Shown here piece after piece: positions 1 to 4,334 of a stretch of 5,883 nucleotides of DNA. The stretch is from an uncultured Bacteroidota bacterium. GTDB taxonomy: Bacteria > Bacteroidota > Bacteroidia > Flavobacteriales > Schleiferiaceae. Where the stretch lies: positions 1 through 5,883 of the forward strand of contig CAJXMS010000150.1 of the NCBI GenBank assembly GCA_913056475.1. The letters are read 5' to 3'. Numbering within the stretch: the stretch's first letter is position 1; every line of letters starts with the position of its first letter. The position numbers and the translations under genes are program-made. Under the pieces are notes generated by a model that did no database searches, was not told where the DNA came from, and worked only from the letters and a program-made list of their open reading frames with translations.

Positions 1-54
1 AAGATTTGAAGAAAAAGTTATATACCGCTGGCGGTGATGATGGCTGCTTAAAAA
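1..54. repeat. 54-bp direct repeat, left copy
   Basis: Bases 1-54 are identical to 4155-4208. The match begins at the first base of the window, so its true left edge cannot be seen. On the right the copies part at an A-run: five A here, six A in the other copy. Both then read GG before diverging completely (GGAGGTGC here, GGAAAACT there). The unit has an A-rich first half and a GC-richer second half holding a small CCGC/GCGG inverted repeat. It has no recognisable insertion-sequence end. It could be a recombination scar, an att-like site, an interspersed genomic repeat, or an assembly junction if this base is a contig end. Confidence 0.9.
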
Positions 55-249
55 GGAGGTGCTGGCCGAAAGGATAGCGTCTCACGGGGAATGAGGGGCC
101 AAAGGGAATGATTTAAGTTTATGGCCCCGAACCACTCGAGCAATAGGAGCTGTAAAAGCCAACTTCTGCTGGTTGAAGACTGATCTGAAGCCGTTAAAGC
201 GATATTGGGAAGCAGGGGTAGATGGACCCGGATGTCAATAAGAAACGCG
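55..249. other. Non-coding stretch, no gene recognised
   Basis: No reading frame here has both a start and a recognisable product. On the plus strand a frame stays open from about 95 to 241 (stop TAA 239-241) but has no ATG, its translation matches no family I know, and it runs into the terminator region. A perfect AAGGAGGT at 53-60 is not followed by a usable start codon. I see no tRNA cloverleaf or rRNA segment. The stretch is probably decayed or spacer DNA next to the repeat. Confidence 0.5.
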
Positions 250-287
250 AAAAAAAGCCCGGCGCATTAGTAAGGAGCGCCAGGCTT
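250..287 (-). terminator. Rho-independent terminator for the small secreted protein gene
   Basis: Read on the minus strand, AAGCCTGGCGC (287-277) pairs with GCGCCGGGCTT (265-255) across an 11-base loop. This gives an 11-bp stem with a single T-G wobble. It runs into seven T (256-250, partly shared with the stem foot). It starts about 49 bases past the TGA of the 336-713 reading frame and points the same way, so it supports that frame as a transcribed gene. On the plus strand the hairpin is followed by AAAGAAGG with no T-run, so it works in one direction only. Confidence 0.88.
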
Positions 288-335
288 AAAGAAGGAGGAA
301 GGCAGCGAAAGTGCCTATTTGGTGGAGCAAGCTTA

Positions 336-713
336 TCAGCTGTCACATACTATAACGGAACCTTCTGTCAATTTCACCCCTTGATAATTGACGATCTCTA
401 TCAGGTAGAAGGTGCAGGAGTCTTGGAAGTGAACTGTGGTGATTTTGCTGTTGTCATCATCGGAACTTCCATCTACTTCGCTCCGGTCACAATCCCGAAT
501 TACGTTACTACCTAATTCTATGTCATCGGAGGGATCCTCCGGGGTGCCCTGGTCGTCCCATACGGATATTTCATAATGGACGCAGCCCCGAGCGCTGTAG
601 GTATCGGTGACCTGGCTGTAGGGCCGGGCATGAAGCGTTGGGGTTAGGGTAGCGAGAACGAGACTAAGAAGAGAGAGAATGGGCTTCAGGGCATTTTTAT
701 TAGATGCTACAAT
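336..713 (-). CDS. Small Cys-containing exported protein, start codon non-standard or damaged
   Basis: This frame encodes about 125 residues and ends in tandem stops TGA TAA. Residues 6-29 look like a Sec signal peptide: Lys6 and Lys10, a hydrophobic core PILSLLSLVLATL, and a likely cut after LHA29. The mature part is about 96 residues, rich in Asp, Ser and Thr, with Cys at 44, 75, 100 and 123, enough for two disulfides in the periplasm or outside. I do not recognise a family. The frame opens after a TGA at 735-737 and contains no in-frame ATG, GTG or TTG. The coordinates use ATT (711-713), 16 bases past a GAGGAGG; the first in-frame CTG is at 687-689. An ATG at 692-694 is out of frame (ATG CCC TGA), but one extra C in its CCC run would put it in frame as MPLKPIL. 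The gene may therefore use a rare start, carry a one-base deletion, or reflect a sequencing error. The signal peptide, consistent codons and well-placed terminator favour a real gene. Confidence 0.6.
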   Translation of the reverse strand: MVASNKNALKPILSLLSLVLATLTPTLHARPYSQVTDTYSARGCVHYEISVWDDQGTPEDPSDDIELGSNVIRDCDRSEVDGSSDDDNSKITTVHFQDSCTFYLIEIVNYQGVKLTEGSVIVCDS

Positions 714-729
714 AAGGGTGCGTAAGGGT

Positions 730-736
730 CCTCCTC
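730..736 (-). promoter_or_regulatory. Shine-Dalgarno-like GAGGAGG upstream of the small secreted protein
   Basis: The minus strand reads GAGGAGG here, a strong match to the anti-Shine-Dalgarno. It lies 16 bases before the ATT used as start of the 336-713 frame and 35 bases before the out-of-frame ATG at 692-694. Both spacings are longer than usual, so the site does not settle the start. Bacteroidota rely little on such sites, so its presence is notable but may be chance. Confidence 0.35.
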
Positions 737-746
737 AGGCCTTTAT

Positions 747-824
747 TTAGTCACTAAAGGCAAAAAATGAGACAGCACCAAATATAATAGCGATCCCTCC
801 GATTTTCAAAATTTTTTTAGCCAA
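747..824 (-). CDS. 25-residue hydrophobic micro-ORF (putative small membrane peptide)
   Basis: A TTG start (822-824) opens a 25-residue frame: MAKKILKIGG, then a hydrophobic run IAIIFGAVSFFAF, then Ser-Asp and a TAA stop (747-749). A strong ribosome binding site, GGGAAGGAG (837-829), ends four bases before the TTG. The Lys-rich N-terminus and a single hydrophobic helix fit a small inner-membrane peptide, or a signal peptide whose mature part has been lost. It overlaps the last 8 bases of the truncated uvrC frame. It is in the same frame as the downstream 336-713 gene but separated from it by TAA and TGA stops, so it may be translated upstream of that gene. No family is recognised; it may be a decayed N-terminus and not a gene. 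Confidence 0.35.
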   Translation of the reverse strand: MAKKILKIGGIAIIFGAVSFFAFSD

Positions 825-828
825 TACG

Positions 829-837
829 CTCCTTCCC
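829..837 (-). promoter_or_regulatory. Ribosome binding site of the micro-ORF
   Basis: GGGAAGGAG on the minus strand is followed by four bases and then TTG GCT AAA AAA. The spacing is slightly short but workable. It decides the choice of TTG at 822-824 as start, since no ATG occurs in that frame nearby. Confidence 0.4.
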
Positions 838-852
838 AATAAGGCCTAGCAA

Positions 853-882
853 CCATCCAGTAGAAAAAAGCCATCCAGTAGA
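853..882. repeat. Short direct repeat, two 12-bp units 18 bases apart
   Basis: CCATCCAGTAGA occurs at 853-864 and again at 871-882. It lies in the non-homologous tail joined to the uvrC fragment, close to the break in homology. It may be a small duplication made during the rearrangement or during decay. No known function. Confidence 0.6.
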
Positions 883-1164
883 TGGGACTTTCCGGCAGGA
901 CGCATTGCCCCAAACCTTTCCCGTAGCAAGCAGCAGCGCATCGCATCCGGACTCGGTGACGATGGTTCTGACATGGGCCACCTTGCGGGTCATCACGTGG
1001 ATGCGGGTGCTTTCGTGGCTTTTGGTGTAGTAAGAGCTCACGCGCTTTTGGAGGTCTTTGGCCTTGCCTACGTAGAGTACGCGGCCGTCCGCATCCAGGT
1101 GCTGGTATACGCCGGGCTTGTGGGGGAGGCTTTTGAGGAGGTTGCGGATTTTGTCGCTGGGCAT

Positions 1165-1305
1165 GCTACAAATTTAGCATGTGTGGGGGAGAGGGGGGTA
1201 TCACTTTTAGGCTAGCCTTTGGCGAGCGAAATCCCAAGCCTATCGTTGTCCTTCTTTGTTGCGTGCTTAGGGAAAGTTTCCAGGCGGGGGAGAAAGACGT
1301 CCTTC
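1165..1305. other. Intergenic spacer between the T9SS gene and the uvrC fragment
   Basis: No gene is seen in these 141 bases. A perfect 10-bp palindrome AGGCTAGCCT (1209-1218) and a TAGGCT/AGCCTA pair (1208-1213 with 1237-1242) could form a weak bulged hairpin, but no T-run follows on the minus strand, so I do not call a terminator for the gene ending at 1306. TAAATTTG lies 4 bases upstream of the uvrC ATG and resembles the Bacteroidota -7 box, but it is too close to the start and lacks a partner TTTG box. Confidence 0.4.
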
Positions 1306-2880
1306 CTATCGTGCCACGGTTTCTCGCACCCGCAAAGCCCGGCTGCCCATCCAGCTTTTATCAGAATTTAACTGGAGGTAATAGAGGCCTGGCCGCAGGG
1401 GTAATGGGATGATGGGGTCATCGGTGGAGAAATGGCCCTGGTGGACTTTTTGCCCCTGGGTATTGTAGAGGCTAAAACGGAACGTTTGAGATCTGGGAGG
1501 CAAGCCTTGCACTTTTACCGTGTGCGTGGCCGGGTTGGGAAAAAGGCTCCAGTTTCCTCTTACAGGAAGATCCTGGCTGGGCAAATCCAGGGCTCGCCCC
1601 TCGGCATCGATGATCATAAGCCGGCCTGCCAGAGAGCGGGTGTACTGGGGGTAGCGGTCTGGGTTGAATTCGGAGAGCCCCACTGCGTAGCGTCCATCGG
1701 GGAGCTCTTCCAGCGCCACATCGGGCCACACAAAGTAGGGGTTTTCCATTTTTTTCCTCCAGTTTAGGCGCATTTGCTCAAAGTTGTAATTATAGAAATA
1801 GATGGCAGCGGAGTCTGACGTGATGAAGGGATCCGATTTTGCCGTTACGGCAAAGAGCAGGCTGTCGTCGCTGCGGGTGGTAAAGCAGTCATTAAGGAGT
1901 ACGTGGCTTGGGGAGTTATTGAAAGAAACCTCACCCAAAAACGGGAAGGTGTCAATAGAAGCTTGGCACTGGGCAGGATTTACCTGGCTGAAGCCAACAT
2001 TATAGTGATGAAACAAATCATAGGAATAATCATTTCGGGTAACACCAAACATGCCAAAGCGGCCAGAGTCAAGTTTAATCAACCGGTAGTCGGTATAATT
2101 AATACCAGAAAACTTAGTGGAATCAGTAATAAGACAGGATCCTGAATGACGCATGCTTTGGTTTAGTTTTTCGATAAACTGATTATAATAAACAAAATTC
2201 AATAACTGTCCATTATCATACGGTAACCCCCACCTTATGGTTGGTCTTACCGGGAGGTTAATACTATCCGCATAATAAAAATGAAGCTGAGGGGAGTTTA
2301 AAGGAAAATCAGTTTGAGCAATAAAACCTGCAAATCGTAAGTTTCCTTGTAGGCATTCATCGAAAACGCCATAAGCGAAAACTTCGTTTTGCGTTAAGGC
2401 TAATCCAAAACTCTCAAATGAGGAATCTGGAAGGTTTAAGTGCAAGGTCTTTTGGTGATCGAGATCTGGGCTTACTTTTAGGATAGCGCTCCTTTTATTA
2501 GCCCTGGGACATTGGTCAGAACTGGGTTCACCTATAGAGGCTAGTAAGTAGAGGGAGCCCAATGAATCAACCGCCATATCTTGTATACTGAAATAATAAT
2601 TGGAGTCCAGGTTTGGTAGGAGCGAGGTAATACGTAAACTATCCTTCGTTTTAAGAGAGGGTCCTAATTTATAAAGAATAGATTCCTGGCTGTAATAGGA
2701 AGAGGAAGACCCCTGCAAGGTGAGAACAAAAAGGCTGCTGTCTGAGTACTCAATCGCCTCGATGTGGGTGAACTGATGATTCTGTAGGTAACGCTGCAGC
2801 GATTGCCCCCGCAGCGGAGAAAAAGCCATTGCCCCCATGAGGGCGATGGCTAGTATGCATTTAGCACTTTTCACGGCCAT
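1306..2880 (-). CDS. Exported protein with type IX secretion C-terminal sorting domain
   Basis: Predicted 524 residues from the ATG at 2878-2880; an in-frame GTG two codons upstream (2884-2886) is an alternative. The N-terminus MAVKSAKCILAIALMGAMAF is a Sec signal peptide, probably cut near PLRG-QS. The C-terminal 83 residues form a type A T9SS sorting domain: LFPNPA (446-451) opening, a YNTQGQ strand (472-477), and RPGLYYLQL (496-504) before the basic end RALRVRE. By family knowledge this domain directs passage through the T9SS outer-membrane channel and is normally removed, with the cargo released or anchored to A-LPS. The central 400 residues have many short aromatic strands and phrases such as LYLLASIGE and LPDGRYAVGLSE spaced as in beta-propeller-like proteins, but I recognise no enzyme motif. 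The gene starts 10 bases after the upstream lipoprotein gene, implying one transcript. Its middle (about 2000-2700) is much more AT-rich than secA. The sorting-domain call is firm; the function of the body is unknown. Confidence 0.93.
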   Translation of the reverse strand: MAVKSAKCILAIALMGAMAFSPLRGQSLQRYLQNHQFTHIEAIEYSDSSLFVLTLQGSSSSYYSQESILYKLGPSLKTKDSLRITSLLPNLDSNYYFSIQDMAVDSLGSLYLLASIGEPSSDQCPRANKRSAILKVSPDLDHQKTLHLNLPDSSFESFGLALTQNEVFAYGVFDECLQGNLRFAGFIAQTDFPLNSPQLHFYYADSINLPVRPTIRWGLPYDNGQLLNFVYYNQFIEKLNQSMRHSGSCLITDSTKFSGINYTDYRLIKLDSGRFGMFGVTRNDYSYDLFHHYNVGFSQVNPAQCQASIDTFPFLGEVSFNNSPSHVLLNDCFTTRSDDSLLFAVTAKSDPFITSDSAAIYFYNYNFEQMRLNWRKKMENPYFVWPDVALEELPDGRYAVGLSEFNPDRYPQYTRSLAGRLMIIDAEGRALDLPSQDLPVRGNWSLFPNPATHTVKVQGLPPRSQTFRFSLYNTQGQKVHQGHFSTDDPIIPLPLRPGLYYLQLNSDKSWMGSRALRVRETVAR

Positions 2881-2896
2881 GATCACAAGTGAAAAT

Positions 2897-4024
2897 TTAT
2901 AGATACAGGTCTCCGGCAGTTAGTACGGGGTCGCCGCCGGAAGGTCGGTAGACTTTTACGGCTTCTGCATTATATCCCCAATTGGTCGGATTATCACTTT
3001 TAGTGACCGTAAGAGACATAACCCCGTTCCAAATATACCTTTTATTAACAAAGTTTGAATGTTGATTTGCTATTTCTTGGGCGTAGGCATCTTGTTGCGA
3101 AGCTGTGACGCATACATAGGGGCTGAAGAAGTTGTCATGGACGGCAAAAAGTGGATTGTCATGATTCGGTAGGTATTCTCCATTCATTTGAATAGCATTC
3201 ATCTGATAATGATTTGCCCAAACCGTATATACATTATGCCTGGAGCTGTTGCCGGGAAATATAGGCCCTATGACTTGCGGTAAAACAGCACGTACTTGTT
3301 TAGTCACATCCCACCATGCCGAAGTATTCGCCATCCCACCGGAGCAAAACCCTTTAACGCCAACATATTTATCATCCTGCGCCGGAGGCACAGTGGGGGC
3401 GTCGTAAGGACTGTCATAAGGCAGGGGATGAAGGCCTAAATAAGAGGTTATGCTGATACGAACCTCGCCATCATAGCGGCGGCCCCGCAGGCCAACATCT
3501 ACCAGGAGGGCTTCATAAGCTGGATGGGAAGCCAAATAGCCCTTGGCTTCTTCAAAGTGGTTCCGGAAGAGGTTTTCAAGGGTAGAAGGCGTGATGCTAT
3601 CGCCACTGGCAGGGACCCAGTCTGTGGTTTTGATTTCTACCGTGTTGGCACTATCGGTAAAGGCATAAGCCTCATCAATGAGCAATTCATTGAGCCCCCC
3701 TTCCATCAACCAAATGGCCTCGTCCAGAGGAACCCTATTGCTAGATGAAGTGGGAGCGTCAAACAAACTAATAAGACGGTTGCGCATATACGCATATGGT
3801 TCATTGGTATTGGGCATATAAATCTCCACTAGGCTATCTGCTAGACTCGTTTTGGCCTTAAGGGTTGTCTGCGTTTGCGGAGGGGTGGAGGCGGTGGGCT
3901 CCTGATCTTTGCTGCAGGCGCATAGGAAGAGCAAGCTGCTTAGGATTAAAAACAGCGGGTTAAAGGGTTTCCTAGTAATATTTGTTGAAAATATCCCCCA
4001 CAATAGCCGGGGGACTTGGCTCAT
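2897..4024 (-). CDS. Hypothetical lipoprotein, first gene of a two-gene unit
   Basis: Predicted 375 residues from ATG (4022-4024). A basic N-region is followed by the hydrophobic stretch FNPLFLILSSLLFL and a lipobox LCAC, giving lipidated Cys37 followed by SKDQE. A Ser/Thr/Pro-rich linker (about 40-60) leads into a globular domain. The +2 to +5 residues SKDQ resemble the charged export signals that send Bacteroidota lipoproteins to the cell surface, but this is only suggestive. Mature Cys residues are at 227 (GFCSGG) and 305 (YVCVTA). The C-terminal third is rich in Asn, Tyr and Trp. I recognise no family, catalytic motif or repeat. The long N-region could mean that the real start is the in-frame TTG at codon 8. 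The tight 10-base spacing to the T9SS cargo gene suggests co-expression and perhaps a surface partner role; that is inference. The 130 bases upstream show no convincing TTTG/TAnnTTTG promoter pair. Confidence 0.88.
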   Translation of the reverse strand: MSQVPRLLWGIFSTNITRKPFNPLFLILSSLLFLCACSKDQEPTASTPPQTQTTLKAKTSLADSLVEIYMPNTNEPYAYMRNRLISLFDAPTSSSNRVPLDEAIWLMEGGLNELLIDEAYAFTDSANTVEIKTTDWVPASGDSITPSTLENLFRNHFEEAKGYLASHPAYEALLVDVGLRGRRYDGEVRISITSYLGLHPLPYDSPYDAPTVPPAQDDKYVGVKGFCSGGMANTSAWWDVTKQVRAVLPQVIGPIFPGNSSRHNVYTVWANHYQMNAIQMNGEYLPNHDNPLFAVHDNFFSPYVCVTASQQDAYAQEIANQHSNFVNKRYIWNGVMSLTVTKSDNPTNWGYNAEAVKVYRPSGGDPVLTAGDLYL

Positions 4025-4136
4025 TTCGATAAGGCCTTAACACGAAAATCCCGGTAAAGCAAAAAAAAAGCAAGACATGGCCAAAAAATTAAGGGAGAAA
4101 GTTTTACGGTATAATAAAGGGCGGCTTGAAAACATT

Positions 4137-4228
4137 AGCCGGCGGGAGATTCCTAAGATTTGAAGAAAAAGTTATATACCGCTGGCGGTGATGATGGCTG
4201 CTTAAAAAAGGAAAACTTCTCGCCGGCC
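4137..4228. repeat. Imperfect inverted repeat around the right repeat copy
   Basis: AGCCGGCGGGAGATT (4137-4151) and AACTTCTCGCCGGCC (4214-4228) are inverted partners, matching at 11 of 15 positions including a run of seven (GCCGGCG). They enclose the 54-bp repeat with 3 bases to spare on the left and 5 on the right. The pair could fold as a cruciform or mark the edges of a short element. GC-rich matches of this length can be chance, and the right arm lies within the T9SS remnant coding sequence. Confidence 0.35.
4155..4208. repeat. 54-bp direct repeat, right copy
   Basis: Identical to bases 1-54 and in the same orientation, 4154 bases away. On its right it joins a truncated T9SS sorting-domain gene in the plus direction; on its left lies the spacer upstream of the lipoprotein gene. 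It contains an in-frame TGA (4192-4194) relative to that remnant, so it is not simply coding sequence of the same gene. A TTG at 4160 opens another frame (MKKKLYTAGGDDGC), also present in the left copy but stopping there at a TAG, so the frame is not conserved past the repeat. Confidence 0.92.
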
Positions 4229-4329
4229 ACCGCACATTTGGCCGGCAAGGCCTACCCAACGGGCTGTACCGCCTGGAGCTGCGCCAGGGTGGGCGTAGCC
4301 TGGGAATGCGCCCACTGCTGCTGCGCTAA
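4195..4329 (+). pseudogene. 3' remnant of a T9SS cargo gene (end of sorting domain)
   Basis: In this frame 44 residues precede TAA (4327-4329). GKLLAG, then LPNGLYRLEL, then LGMRPLLLR at the very end is the typical close of a type A T9SS sorting domain. The spacing matches the intact example in this window (GQKVHQG, RPGLYYLQL, SRALRV). The preceding TGA lies inside the 54-bp repeat, and no start codon or earlier part of the sorting domain (such as an FPNP strand) is present. The gene has therefore lost everything upstream of the repeat junction. The first five residues (WLLKK) are repeat-derived. It ends 5 bases from the convergent secA stop, so it probably marks the original neighbour of secA. 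As it stands it cannot make an exported protein. Confidence 0.75.
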
Positions 4330-4334
4330 GCCCT

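Larger units (their letters stand above)
817..1164 (-). pseudogene. uvrC: Truncated 5' end of uvrC (excinuclease subunit C, GIY-YIG nuclease domain)
   Basis: Residues 1-79 are clearly the N-terminal GIY-YIG domain of UvrC, the nuclease that makes the 3' incision in UvrABC nucleotide excision repair. LPHKPGVYQ (14-22), then VLYVGKAKDLQKRVSSYY (29-46) and the ALLL end of the domain (76-79), are typical of the Bacteroidota protein. The ATG at 1162-1164 is the natural start. Family likeness stops after L79, near base 928: the usual LLLENNLIK and PRYN continuation is replaced by about 36 unrelated residues before TAA. An ESGCDALLL sequence stands where the family has ESE-x-DALLLE, so acidic residues at the domain end are lost as well. 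A complete UvrC has about 600 residues with a UVR motif, a second nuclease domain and HhH motifs, all absent here. The fragment cannot act in repair; an intact copy presumably lies elsewhere. Confidence 0.9.

Noticed and set aside
53..60. Perfect AAGGAGGT ribosome binding site on the plus strand
   Set aside because: No usable start codon with an open frame follows at a proper distance.
95..241. Plus-strand open frame of about 48 codons ending GVDGPGCQ
   Set aside because: No ATG, GTG or similar start with a ribosome site, no family recognised, and a length expected by chance.
222..515. Plus-strand frame of 97 residues starting MDPDVNKK
   Set aside because: It runs through the minus-strand terminator hairpin and lies antisense to the small secreted protein, which has a signal peptide and a matching terminator. 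It has no recognisable domain.
1168..1175. TAAATTTG upstream of uvrC resembling the Bacteroidota -7 promoter box
   Set aside because: It lies only 4 bases before the ATG and has no TTTG partner about 19 bases upstream.
973..1215. Plus-strand 80-residue frame
   Set aside because: It is antisense to the uvrC fragment, whose identity is clear; the hydrophobic look comes from complementing that sequence.
1208..1242. Possible terminator after the T9SS gene
   Set aside because: The stem is bulged and short and no T-run follows on the minus strand.
1432..2145. Plus-strand frames of 111, 67 and 80 residues and the minus-strand 85-residue frame at 1472-1729
   Set aside because: All are shadows of the T9SS-exported protein gene in other frames, without motifs of their own.
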